64,000 nucleotides of DNA from Novosphingobium sp. JCM 18896 (GTDB lineage Bacteria > Pseudomonadota > Alphaproteobacteria > Sphingomonadales > Sphingomonadaceae). The position numbers and the translations under genes were made by a program. Position 1 is the stretch's first letter, and each line of letters begins with the position of its first letter. The DNA lies in contig NZ_JAPCZF010000008.1 in NCBI RefSeq assembly GCF_025938095.1, positions 93,177 through 157,176 on the forward strand. Direction: 5' to 3'. This document shows positions 14,409 to 23,678 of the stretch, in pieces. The notes beneath the pieces were generated by a model. It saw only the letters and a program-made list of their open reading frames with translations, ran no database searches and was not told the DNA's origin.

Positions 14409-15530
14409 ATGCGCGCCGCTGACGCGTCGTTCCCGGCTGCCGCGTCGCCTGCGCATCTCGATGCGCTGACCGGCATTCGCGGCATCGCGGCCTGGTTGGT
14501 CGTGCTCTACCACATCCGCTTCTCGCTGCTCGAACTGTTGCCGATTCCGGTGATCAAGGTGCTGGCGCGGGGCTATCTGGCGGTCGACCTGTTCTTCGTG
14601 CTCTCTGGCTTCGTGCTCTGGTACAACTACGCGCCGCGGCTGCGCGCGGGCGGAGCGGGCGCGGCCGGCACCTTCCTATGGCGCCGCATCGCGCGGATCT
14701 GGCCGCTGCACCTGGCGGTGCTGTCGGTGCTCGTGGCCTTCGCCCTGACGTTGGTGGTCACGGGGCGCGACGCCTCGTTCTATCCTTTCTCGGAACTGCC
14801 GCTGCACCTGTTGCTGATCCAGAACTGGGGCTTCACCGACCATCTGACCTGGAACGATCCCGCCTGGTCGATCAGCACCGAATGGATGGCCTCGCTGCTG
14901 TTCCCGCTCGTCGTGCTCGCGGCGAAATGGGAACGCACGCCCACCCCCGTGTTGCTCGCTGTCGCCGGCATCCTGCTGGCGGCGATCCCTTTGTTCTTCT
15001 GGGGTGCGGGCAATACCAGCCTCGGTGCTGACATTTCGCACCTCGGCCTCGGGCGCTGCCTGTTCGAATTCTCGCTCGGTAATCTGCTGTGCCTGCTGTG
15101 GCTGCGCTGGCGTGACCAGCCGCTGTGCCCCTGGCTGTCGCTGGTGGCCTGCTTGGGGCTTCTCGCGGCGGCCTATGCCTGGGATCTGCCCGAGACGGTC
15201 TTTGTGCCCGCCGCCTTCGTCACCGGCCTGATGGCGCTGGCGACGGGGCGCGGCCCCATCGTCGATGTTCTGAGCTCGCGGCCGCTGCGCTATCTGGGCG
15301 AGGTCAGCTATGCGACCTATCTCGCGCATACCGTGCTGTTCCTGCTGTTCAAGCTGGCTTTCGTCGACGCTTCGTTGAAGCTCGACTGGCTGCGTTTCGG
15401 CGCCTTCCTCGCGCTGGTGCTGGCCGCATCGATATTCTGCTACCACGGTCTCGAGAAGCCCGCGCAGCGCTGGTTCAACCGCCATCCGCCGCGCTGGCCA
15501 TTGCGCGCAAACGAGGTTCCCGCCGAATAG
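14409..15530 (+). CDS. Acyltransferase 3 family protein
   Basis: About 373 residues, many hydrophobic helices, with the family opening LDALTGIRGIAAWLVVLYH (catalytic-type His after the first helix) and YLAVDLFFVLSGFVLWYNY. Members transfer acetyl or other acyl groups to membrane-associated sugars. Its position after the ligase suggests it decorates the same polysaccharide. The ATG at 14409 gives a short soluble N-terminus; the frame is open back to 14352. Confidence 0.88.
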   Translation: MRAADASFPAAASPAHLDALTGIRGIAAWLVVLYHIRFSLLELLPIPVIKVLARGYLAVDLFFVLSGFVLWYNYAPRLRAGGAGAAGTFLWRRIARIWPLHLAVLSVLVAFALTLVVTGRDASFYPFSELPLHLLLIQNWGFTDHLTWNDPAWSISTEWMASLLFPLVVLAAKWERTPTPVLLAVAGILLAAIPLFFWGAGNTSLGADISHLGLGRCLFEFSLGNLLCLLWLRWRDQPLCPWLSLVACLGLLAAAYAWDLPETVFVPAAFVTGLMALATGRGPIVDVLSSRPLRYLGEVSYATYLAHTVLFLLFKLAFVDASLKLDWLRFGAFLALVLAASIFCYHGLEKPAQRWFNRHPPRWPLRANEVPAE

Positions 15531-15592
15531 TATCTTGCGTTGCGCGCTGCCTGCGCCATGCTGCCTGCCGACCTATGGACAGGGAGTGACGC

Positions 15593-16033
15593 GTGACGCT
15601 GGAAGAGATGCAGGCGAAAGTGGGCGAGGCAATCGGCACCTCGGATTGGCTGCTGGTCGACCAGGCGCGTATCGACGCTTTTGCCGACACCACCGAGGAT
15701 CACCAGTTCATCCACGTCGATCCCGAGGCGGCCAAGGCTACGCCGTTCGGTCAGACCATCGCCCACGGCTTCCTCACCGTCTCGCTGCTGGCGCCGATGA
15801 TGGCGCGGATGGAAAAGCCGGCGGTGCAGATGAGCGTCAACTACGGCTTCAACAAGCTGCGGTTCCTCACCCCGGTCAAGTCGGGCAAGCGCATCCGCGG
15901 GCATTTCAAGCTGCTCGAGCTCATCGAGAAGCGCCCGGGCCAGTGGCTGCAGACGGTCGAGGTGACGGTTGAGATCGAGGACGAGGCCAAGCCCGCGCTG
16001 ATCGCCGAATGGATGTTCCAGCACTTCGCATAA
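15593..16033 (+). CDS. MaoC family dehydratase (R-specific enoyl-CoA hydratase-like)
   Basis: A 146-residue hot-dog fold protein with the hydratase motif D-x4-H (ADTTEDHQFIHVD) and AKATPFGQTIAHGFLT, the catalytic Asp/His region of MaoC and NodN-like proteins. It hydrates 2-enoyl-CoA. The GTG start follows GGGAGTGACGC. The next gene, a thiolase, starts 28 bases downstream on the same strand, so the pair probably forms a fatty-acyl-CoA operon. Confidence 0.9.
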   Translation: MTLEEMQAKVGEAIGTSDWLLVDQARIDAFADTTEDHQFIHVDPEAAKATPFGQTIAHGFLTVSLLAPMMARMEKPAVQMSVNYGFNKLRFLTPVKSGKRIRGHFKLLELIEKRPGQWLQTVEVTVEIEDEAKPALIAEWMFQHFA

Positions 16034-16061
16034 TCGAAAACGGAACCAGAGGAGACCTGAC

Positions 16062-17237
<1,176 letters not shown>

Positions 17238-17349
17238 AGTGACGGCCGGGCGGGGCGGCGCGTGATGCGCTTTCCCGCAGCCTGATGTCGCCTCGTCGCA
17301 AAGAAAGTCGTTACGAGAGACTAAACATTGGCATCGCGTTTACGGCAAA

Positions 17350-17382
17350 TTAACCTTTAATGTTCATAGGTCCTATGGTTAA
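17350..17382 (+). promoter_or_regulatory. ctrA upstream region with TTAA half-sites and a palindrome
   Basis: AT-rich for this genome. It holds TTAACCTT at 17350-17357, TTAA at 17357-17360, the palindrome CATAGGTCCTATG at 17365-17377, and ATGGTTAA at 17375-17382, which is TTAACCAT on the other strand. TTAA-based half-sites are bound by CtrA, so autoregulation is plausible. The full TTAA-N7-TTAA form is not present. Confidence 0.5.
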
Positions 17383-17448
17383 TGGATCACATGGCCCTTC
17401 ACCCAAGGGTCAGGTTTTATTTTGTCGGGCCAAAACAAGGGGTTTCGC

Positions 17449-18144
17449 ATGCGAGTGCTGCTGATCGAGGACGAGCCCACCACTGCACGGGCGATCGAGC
17501 TTATGCTCTCCGCCGAGGGCTTCAACGTCTATTCGACGGACCTGGGCGAGGAAGGCCTCGATCTGGGCAAGCTCTATGACTACGATATCATCCTGCTCGA
17601 CCTGAACCTGCCCGACATGCACGGGTACGACGTTCTGAAGAAGCTGCGCGTTGCCAAGGTGCAGACGCCGGTTCTCATCCTGTCGGGTATTTCGGAGATG
17701 GACTCGAAGGTGCGCAGCTTCGGCTTCGGCGCCGACGACTACGTCACCAAGCCGTTCCACCGCGAAGAGCTCGTCGCCCGCATCCATGCGGTCGTGCGTC
17801 GCTCGAAGGGTCACTCGCAGTCGGTCATCCGCACCGGCAAGCTGATCGTCAACCTCGACGCCAAGACCGTCGAAGTCGATGGCGCCCGCGTGCACCTGAC
17901 CGGCAAGGAATACGCGATGCTCGAGCTGCTCTCGCTGCGCAAGGGCACGACGCTCACCAAGGAAATGTTCCTCAACCACCTCTACGGCGGCATGGACGAG
18001 CCCGAGCTCAAGATCATCGACGTGTTCATCTGCAAGCTGCGCAAGAAGCTGGCCCACGCTTGCGGCGGCGCCAACTACATCGAGACCGTCTGGGGCCGCG
18101 GCTATGTCCTGCGCGATCCCGACGAGCGCGCCGAAGCGGCCTGA
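17449..18144 (+). CDS. ctrA: Cell cycle response regulator CtrA
   Basis: A 231-residue OmpR-family regulator, the same length as Caulobacter CtrA. Receiver domain with acidic pocket (IEDEP), phospho-acceptor Asp 51 (LLDLNLPDMHGYD) and Lys in DDYVTKPF; C-terminal winged helix with LTGKEYAMLELLSLRKG and VWGRGYVLRDP. The protein ends in Ala-Ala, the kind of C-terminus that allows ClpXP turnover in Caulobacter. In this order CtrA mainly controls motility and related genes. Start at ATG 17449 after AAGGGG; a frame to 17422 adds nine residues. A terminator follows. Confidence 0.96.
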   Translation: MRVLLIEDEPTTARAIELMLSAEGFNVYSTDLGEEGLDLGKLYDYDIILLDLNLPDMHGYDVLKKLRVAKVQTPVLILSGISEMDSKVRSFGFGADDYVTKPFHREELVARIHAVVRRSKGHSQSVIRTGKLIVNLDAKTVEVDGARVHLTGKEYAMLELLSLRKGTTLTKEMFLNHLYGGMDEPELKIIDVFICKLRKKLAHACGGANYIETVWGRGYVLRDPDERAEAA

Positions 18145-18201
18145 CGCTTCACCGAAAACAAGTTTCTCCTCGACTAGCACTCTCTCTCCGGTCGAAGAGC
18201 G

Positions 18202-18228
18202 GCCCGCTGCCCCAGGCAGCGGGCTGTT
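18202..18228 (+). terminator. Rho-independent terminator after ctrA
   Basis: Perfect 10-bp stem GCCCGCTGCC / GGCAGCGGGC, loop CCA, then TGTTTTCGTTTT. Confidence 0.92.
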
Positions 18229-18273
18229 TTCGTTTTGGCGGGGCTTGTTGGGGAAATTCTGTGTCATCCCAAC

Positions 18274-18350
18274 CCCGCTCACCCTGAGCTTGTCGAAGGG
18301 TGCTGGCGCGACTGTTGCGCATGGTGCTTCGACAAGCTCAGCACGAGCGG
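18274..18350. repeat. Inverted repeat element between ctrA and dctA
   Basis: Left arm CCGCTCACCCTGAGCTTGTCGAAGG and right arm TGCTTCGACAAGCTCAGCACGAGCGG pair with a few mismatches around a 25-base loop. It resembles the short intergenic palindromes scattered in sphingomonad genomes. Confidence 0.75.
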
Positions 18351-18426
18351 GTGGGTGTGCGGATTGGCTTGGTCCGCTGTCGTTTGCCCGTTTTCGTTTG
18401 ACCCATGAACGTGCCATGCAGCGCAG

Positions 18427-19740
18427 ATGGAATTCGATCCCGCCAAGCTGCCACCTGTCGGCCCGCGCCCCTGGTATGCGCATCTCTACGTCCAGGTCCT
18501 GATCGCGATCGCGCTGGGCGTGTCGATCGGCCATTTCGCGCCGGCGACGGGCGAGGCGCTCAAGCCGCTCGGCGACATGTTCATCAAGCTGGTGAAGATG
18601 GTGATCGCGCCGGTGATCTTCCTGACGATCGTCACCGGCATCGCCGGTATGCGCGATCTCGGCGCGGTCGGGCGCGTGGCGGCCAAGGCCTTCGCCTATT
18701 TCCTGACCTTCTCGACCCTGGCGCTGATCGTCGGCCTGGTGGTCGCCAACCTGGTGCGCCCGGGCGAGGGACTCAACATCGATCCCGCCACGCTCGACGC
18801 GGGCAAGGTCGCGCAATATTCGGCCAAGGCGCACGAGACGAGCCTGGTCGGCTTCGTCTCGGCGATGATCCCCGACACGCTGGTTTCCGCGCTGACCGGC
18901 GACAACGTGCTCCAGGTCCTCGTCGTCGCGATCCTGTTCGGCGTGGCACTGGCTTCGATCGGCGACCGTGGCCAGCGTGTGCTCGATCTGCTCGAGGACG
19001 TCTCGCTGGTCGTGTTCAAGCTCGTCGGCCTGGTCATGCGAGCGGCGCCGATCGGTGCTTTCGGCGCCATGGCCTTCACCATCGGCAAGTACGGCGTCGG
19101 CAGCCTCGCCAATCTCGCGGCGCTGCTCGCCACCTTCTACCTGACCTCGCTGGTCTTCGTGCTCGTCGTGCTCGGCGCGGTGGCGCGGGCGGCGGGCTTC
19201 TCGATCCTGCGGTTGATCGCCTATCTCAAGGGCGAACTGCTGCTCGTGCTCGGCACCTCCTCGTCCGAGAGCGCATTGCCCGCGCTGATCGAGAAGATGG
19301 AGCGCGCCGGCTGCCCCAAGGCGGTGGTCGGCCTGGTCGTGCCGACCGGCTATTCGTTCAATCTCGACGGCACCAACATCTATATGACCCTGGCCGCGCT
19401 GTTCATCGCCCAGGCCTGCAACGTCGAGCTGAGCCTCGGCCAGCAATTGCTGCTGCTGTCGGTGGCGATGCTCTCGTCGAAGGGCGCGGCGGGGGTGACT
19501 GGTGCGGGTTTCATCACCCTCGCGGCGACCTTGTCGATCGTGCCCTCGGTGCCCGTCGCGGGCATGGCGCTGATCCTCGGCGTCGATCGCTTCATGTCCG
19601 AATGCCGCAGCCTGACCAACTTCATCGGCAATGCCGTGGCGACGGTCGTGGTCTCGCGCTGGGAGGGCACGCTCGACCGCGCGCGGTTGGAGGCGGCGCT
19701 GGGCGGAGAGGCCGAGCCGGACGCACCCGCTGCCGTTTAG
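18427..19740 (+). CDS. dctA: Dicarboxylate/cation symporter (DctA-like)
   Basis: A 437-residue DAACS-family carrier. The serine-rich re-entrant loop appears as LGTSSSESALP, the Asn/Asp-containing helix as PTGYSFNLDGTNIYMT, and the second loop as KGAAGVTGAGFI. These set the sodium or proton and dicarboxylate sites. Expected to import succinate, fumarate and malate across the inner membrane. Malic enzyme at 23.7 kb could use such substrates. The N-terminus MEFDPAKLPPVGPRPWYAHL is typical. Confidence 0.9.
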   Translation: MEFDPAKLPPVGPRPWYAHLYVQVLIAIALGVSIGHFAPATGEALKPLGDMFIKLVKMVIAPVIFLTIVTGIAGMRDLGAVGRVAAKAFAYFLTFSTLALIVGLVVANLVRPGEGLNIDPATLDAGKVAQYSAKAHETSLVGFVSAMIPDTLVSALTGDNVLQVLVVAILFGVALASIGDRGQRVLDLLEDVSLVVFKLVGLVMRAAPIGAFGAMAFTIGKYGVGSLANLAALLATFYLTSLVFVLVVLGAVARAAGFSILRLIAYLKGELLLVLGTSSSESALPALIEKMERAGCPKAVVGLVVPTGYSFNLDGTNIYMTLAALFIAQACNVELSLGQQLLLLSVAMLSSKGAAGVTGAGFITLAATLSIVPSVPVAGMALILGVDRFMSECRSLTNFIGNAVATVVVSRWEGTLDRARLEAALGGEAEPDAPAAV

Positions 19741-19789
19741 GACAAGTGCACCGGCTTTACCCGAGCCGTGCCGGCGCTAGGCTGGCGTG

Positions 19790-20716
19790 ATGGCATCGCT
19801 GTCACCCGAAACGCCCGACTGGCTCGCGCGCACGCTCGCGCTTCCCGGCACCAGCCGCACGGTCGAAGTTGCCGGCTGTCCGATCCACTATCTCGAATGG
19901 GGCACCCGCGGCGCGCCGGGCCTGCTGTTCGTGCCCGCCAGCGCGGGTCATGCGCATTGGTACGATCACGTCGCGCCGCTCTTCGCCGACCAGTTCCACG
20001 TCGTCGCGATCGACCTGTCGGGCTGCGGCGATTCGGGGCGGCGCGAGGTCTATACGACCGAGCTGATCGCGGCCGAGATCTTCGGCGTCTGCACTGACGC
20101 GGGCCTGCTCGACGCCGCAGTGCCGCCCGTGATCGTCGGTCACAGCGCCGGCGCCCAATACGCCATGCGCGCGGCGATCGCGCACGACGACGCGCTGCTC
20201 GGCGTCATCACGATCGACGGGCTGCGCTATGCGCGGCTCGAGAAAGACCATGCGGTCAAGGTGCTCGATGGCGAGCGCGCACCGCCCCGGCCGCCGCGGA
20301 TCTATGCCGATCGCGACGAGGCGCTGGCGCGCTTCCGGCTGATGCCGCAGCCCTTGGCACCGATCGAGGCCGACGCCGTGATCGCGCATATCGCGCGCCA
20401 TTCGTTCCGCGCGGTCGAGGGCGGCTGGGCGGTCAAGTACGACTCCGCGCAAGGGGCGACGATCGGCCTCGCGCTCGAGCTCGTCGATGCGCTCAAGGAC
20501 CTGCGCTGCCGCTCGGCGGCGGTGTTCAGCGAACATACCCATCTCGCCGACGAGACCGCCGCCGAGGTGATCGGCGCGGCCTCGGGCGGGCGCACCGTGG
20601 TCTTCACCATCCCGGGCACGACGCATTACCCGATGATCGACAGCCCCTTCGCGTTCGTCGCCGCGGTCAAGGGCGTGGTCCTGTCGTGGATCGCCGAGTA
20701 CCGCACCCGCGGTTGA
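19790..20716 (+). CDS. Alpha/beta hydrolase
   Basis: About 308 residues. Nucleophile elbow GHSAGA, HG-type oxyanion region replaced by VPASAGHAHWYDHV, acid in the usual place, and catalytic His in PGTTHYPMID. Similar to epoxide hydrolase or haloperoxidase-like esterases; substrate unknown. The ATG at 19790 is three bases inside a second possible start. It lies between dctA and trmB on the same strand. Confidence 0.85.
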   Translation: MASLSPETPDWLARTLALPGTSRTVEVAGCPIHYLEWGTRGAPGLLFVPASAGHAHWYDHVAPLFADQFHVVAIDLSGCGDSGRREVYTTELIAAEIFGVCTDAGLLDAAVPPVIVGHSAGAQYAMRAAIAHDDALLGVITIDGLRYARLEKDHAVKVLDGERAPPRPPRIYADRDEALARFRLMPQPLAPIEADAVIAHIARHSFRAVEGGWAVKYDSAQGATIGLALELVDALKDLRCRSAAVFSEHTHLADETAAEVIGAASGGRTVVFTIPGTTHYPMIDSPFAFVAAVKGVVLSWIAEYRTRG

Positions 20717-20763
20717 CCGGCCCTGGTTGACCGGAGCCGGCTTTTCCGCCACGCGCCCGCCCC

Positions 20764-21480
20764 ATGACCGCGAACAAGCCCGGCGATCCGACCACGCTCA
20801 ACCGCCTCTATGGCCGTTCCCAGGGGCGCCCCCTGCGCAAGTTCCAGCAGGAGCTGGTCGATACCCTGCTGCCGCGCATCGCCGTGCCGGCCGAGGGCGA
20901 GGTCACGGCCGAGCGGCTGTTCGGCCAGGACTGCCCGCTGCACTTCGAGATCGGCTTCGGCGGTGGTGAGCACATGGCCTTCCGCGCCGACATGCTGCCC
21001 GACCACGGCTTCATCGGCGCCGAGCCGTTCCTCAACGGCGTCGCCCAGGCGCTAGCCCACGTCGACGGCGACGGCGGCAAGAACACCCCGCTCGGCAATG
21101 TCCGCATCCAGCACGGCGACGCGCTCGAGGTGCTGAGCCGCATTCCCGACGGCGCGCTGTCGTTCATCTACCTGCTGCATCCCGATCCCTGGCCCAAGGC
21201 GCGCCACGCCAAGCGGCGGATGATGAACGACGGCCCGGTCGACATGTTCGCGGCCAAGCTCAAGCCCGGCGGCGAATTCCGCTTCGGCACCGATCATGCG
21301 ATCTATCTGCGTCACGCGCTGATGGTCATGCGGCGCCACCGCGATCAGTTCGAATGGCTCTGCGACAAGCCGCAGGACTTCCAGAAGCGCCCCGGTGGCT
21401 GGCCCGAGACGCGCTACGAGCACAAGGCGCGCACGGTCTACGGTCACGAGGTCTGGTACTTCCGCTACCGCAAGCGCTGA
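20764..21480 (+). CDS. trmB: tRNA (guanosine(46)-N7)-methyltransferase TrmB
   Basis: A 238-residue protein with the N-terminal RSQGRPLRK segment, the SAM site LHFEIGFGGGEHM and the signature LLHPDPWPKARHAKRR. It methylates G46 in the variable loop of tRNAs. Length is normal for alphaproteobacteria. Confidence 0.95.
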   Translation: MTANKPGDPTTLNRLYGRSQGRPLRKFQQELVDTLLPRIAVPAEGEVTAERLFGQDCPLHFEIGFGGGEHMAFRADMLPDHGFIGAEPFLNGVAQALAHVDGDGGKNTPLGNVRIQHGDALEVLSRIPDGALSFIYLLHPDPWPKARHAKRRMMNDGPVDMFAAKLKPGGEFRFGTDHAIYLRHALMVMRRHRDQFEWLCDKPQDFQKRPGGWPETRYEHKARTVYGHEVWYFRYRKR

Positions 21481-21578
21481 GGCCGAGCCTAAGCAAGCGG
21501 GCGGCACAAAGAATTTCTTTTTTCCGTGCGCGGCCAATCTCAATCTAATGCGTCGACATTACGATTCGTGGGGCTGCG

Positions 21579-22343
21579 ATGGATTTGGGTTTTCTGGATG
21601 TCGATAGCCTGCTGCCGTTCATGGCGGTCGGCTTTGCCGCGCAGCTGGTCGACGGTGCGCTGGGCATGGCCTTCGGCGTCATTTCGAACACCTTGATGGT
21701 CGGCGTGCTCGGCATTCCGCCCGCGCTCGCCTCGCAGCGCGTGCACTTCGTCGAGTGCTTCACCACGGCGACTTCGGGCATCAGCCACCTGCTCCACGGC
21801 AACATCGACAAGGGCCTGTTCTTCAAGCTGCTGATCCCCGGTGTGATCGGCGGCGTGCTCGGCGCCTATGTCCTGACCTCGATCGACGCCGGCGTGATCA
21901 AGCCGTTCATCCTCGCCTACCTGTCGTGCATCGGCCTCTACATCCTGTGGCGCGGCCTGTTCTATCCGCCCAAGGTTAAGGACGCGAAGATCGTGGCGCC
22001 GCTGGGCCTGATCGGCGGCTTCCTCGACGCCGCCGGCGGCGGTGGCTGGGGCCCGGTGGTCACGTCCAACCTGCTGCTCCAGGGCGCCGATCCGCGCAAG
22101 GTCGTGGGCACGGTGAACTCAGTCGAGTTCTTCCTGACCCTGACCGTCTCGGCCGTGTTCATCTGGCATCTGGGGATCGCCGATCTCGCCGGCGCGACGC
22201 TGGGCCTGCTCATCGGCGGCCTGCTGGCCTCGCCGCTCGGCGCCTGGGCGGCCAAGCACCTGCCGGCCAAGCAGATGCTGATCCTGGTCGGCATCGTGCT
22301 GTCGCTGACCAGCGCTTACGGCGTCTACCGCGCGCTGAGCTGA
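21579..22343 (+). CDS. TSUP family transporter (TauE/SafE-like)
   Basis: A 254-residue inner-membrane protein with about eight hydrophobic helices in two related halves (AQLVDGALGMAFGVISNTLM and GLIGGFLDAAGGGGWGPVV are the paired signature loops). Family members export sulfite, sulfoacetate or other small anions. No sulfur-metabolism neighbours are present to define the substrate. Confidence 0.88.
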   Translation: MDLGFLDVDSLLPFMAVGFAAQLVDGALGMAFGVISNTLMVGVLGIPPALASQRVHFVECFTTATSGISHLLHGNIDKGLFFKLLIPGVIGGVLGAYVLTSIDAGVIKPFILAYLSCIGLYILWRGLFYPPKVKDAKIVAPLGLIGGFLDAAGGGGWGPVVTSNLLLQGADPRKVVGTVNSVEFFLTLTVSAVFIWHLGIADLAGATLGLLIGGLLASPLGAWAAKHLPAKQMLILVGIVLSLTSAYGVYRALS

Positions 22344-22376
22344 TTTGGGGCGGGTGTGATTGGCGGGGTGGCCGGT

Positions 22377-22406
22377 GCTGCCCCGCGGATCGAAACGCGG
22401 GGCAGC
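22377..22406 (+). terminator. Hairpin terminator after the TSUP gene
   Basis: Perfect 11-bp stem GCTGCCCCGCG / CGCGGGGCAGC with loop GATCGAAA, then TTTCGG. The T tract is short, so termination is likely but not certain. Confidence 0.7.
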
Positions 22407-22601
22407 TTTCGGCCGAAGGTGGAGCGCCTTCGCCAAAGTGAGGTTGCTGTCGCCGAAATCCGTCCAGATAACCCCCCGGTGCGACCCGATCCGGTGATCC
22501 GCGACGACAGCGATTGCTCAGCTATGCCGGGTCGGCCCGTCTGTAAATCACCCGGGGCCGCTGCTGCTACCAAGGTCTAAGACCTGGCTGCGATTGATGC
22601 C

Positions 22602-23582
22602 TCAGGCGGCTGCCGGGGCGGCGCGGTGGCGGTTCAACAGGGTCAGCAGGTGGCGGCGAAGCGGCACGTCGATTCGCGTGTTCAACCACCAGGCGGCGGC
22701 GATCAGCAGGGCCCAGAGATAGCCCGGCGATCCCCCCATCCCGTTGCAGGTCTGCACGATGACGCCGTGAATGCAATAGAGCGGATAGGACAGCCCACCG
22801 ATCTCCTCGACGAGGCGGGTGCGCGGGGCTTCCCAGATCGTCCCGAACCAGAGGATCAGCGGCAGTAGCACGAAGGCGCTGGCCAGGTTCCAGGCGGTGT
22901 CGGTGGCGCTTACCTGCAGCGTCACCAGGATCAGCGCGATCGGCAGCAGCCAGGCGAGCTTGGTCTCGCGACGGCGGATCGCCAGGCGAAGGTGCAACCG
23001 GTGCATGGCCACGCCGAGCGAAAAGGAGAACAAGGTCCGCGCCAGGCCGAAACCGATCGTCTGCCAGAACGCGCCGAGTTCGGCCAGGCCATAGGTCAGG
23101 CCGCCGGCGAGGAAGATCGCTCCGCTCGCCAGGATCAGGGTCGTGAGCCCGCGCCAGCCGAGCCGGACGATGACGAGCGCGAAGACGAGATTGGCGAGCA
23201 GTTCGAGTGCCAGCGACCACATCGGGCCATTGCCGGGATAGAGCGGTGCGAGTTCGGGATAGCGCACCGCCATCCCTTCGAGGTTGGGCAGGAGCAGCAG
23301 CGATTCGAAAAAGCGGCCCGACAGGACCACGCCGATCACCGCGCCGACGAAGGCCATCGGATAGACCCGCACCAGCCGCAGCAGCACGAATTCGCGCAGC
23401 GGCATGCTGTCGCGCAAGCGGGCGTCGTAGGCATGGGCGAGAACGAAGCCGCTGAGCGCGAAGAACAGATCGACGGCGAGATAGCCGCCGGGGATCCGGA
23501 TCGGCGAAAACGGCCCCAGATGGTAGAGGAGCACGAGGATCGCGGCGATGCCGCGCAGCCCGTCGAGAGTGTTGAAGCGCAT
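22602..23582 (-). CDS. Acyltransferase 3 family protein
   Basis: A 326-residue membrane protein opening with RFNTLDGLRGIAAILVLLYH and YLAVDLFFALSGFVLAHAYD, the family hallmarks, then eight or more hydrophobic helices. It is shorter than, and only distantly similar to, the acyltransferase at 14.4 kb. Likely O-acylates a surface sugar. It stands alone, so the acceptor is unknown. Confidence 0.88.
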   Translation of the reverse strand: MRFNTLDGLRGIAAILVLLYHLGPFSPIRIPGGYLAVDLFFALSGFVLAHAYDARLRDSMPLREFVLLRLVRVYPMAFVGAVIGVVLSGRFFESLLLLPNLEGMAVRYPELAPLYPGNGPMWSLALELLANLVFALVIVRLGWRGLTTLILASGAIFLAGGLTYGLAELGAFWQTIGFGLARTLFSFSLGVAMHRLHLRLAIRRRETKLAWLLPIALILVTLQVSATDTAWNLASAFVLLPLILWFGTIWEAPRTRLVEEIGGLSYPLYCIHGVIVQTCNGMGGSPGYLWALLIAAAWWLNTRIDVPLRRHLLTLLNRHRAAPAAA

Positions 23583-23678
23583 TCGCTTGTCCGCCTGATC
23601 CGCGATGCGCCGGAATAGACGGTTATGGTAAACGAAGTGCTACCGCCCACCCCGAAGGGCGGGCGGCGATGCGTGATA

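Noticed and set aside
17410..19446. 678-residue antisense frame over ctrA and the symporter
   Set aside because: It crosses a terminator and an inverted repeat and has low-complexity text; both sense genes are certain.
22344..22601. Small gene after the TSUP transporter
   Set aside because: Open frames here run through the terminator hairpin and have no ribosome site.
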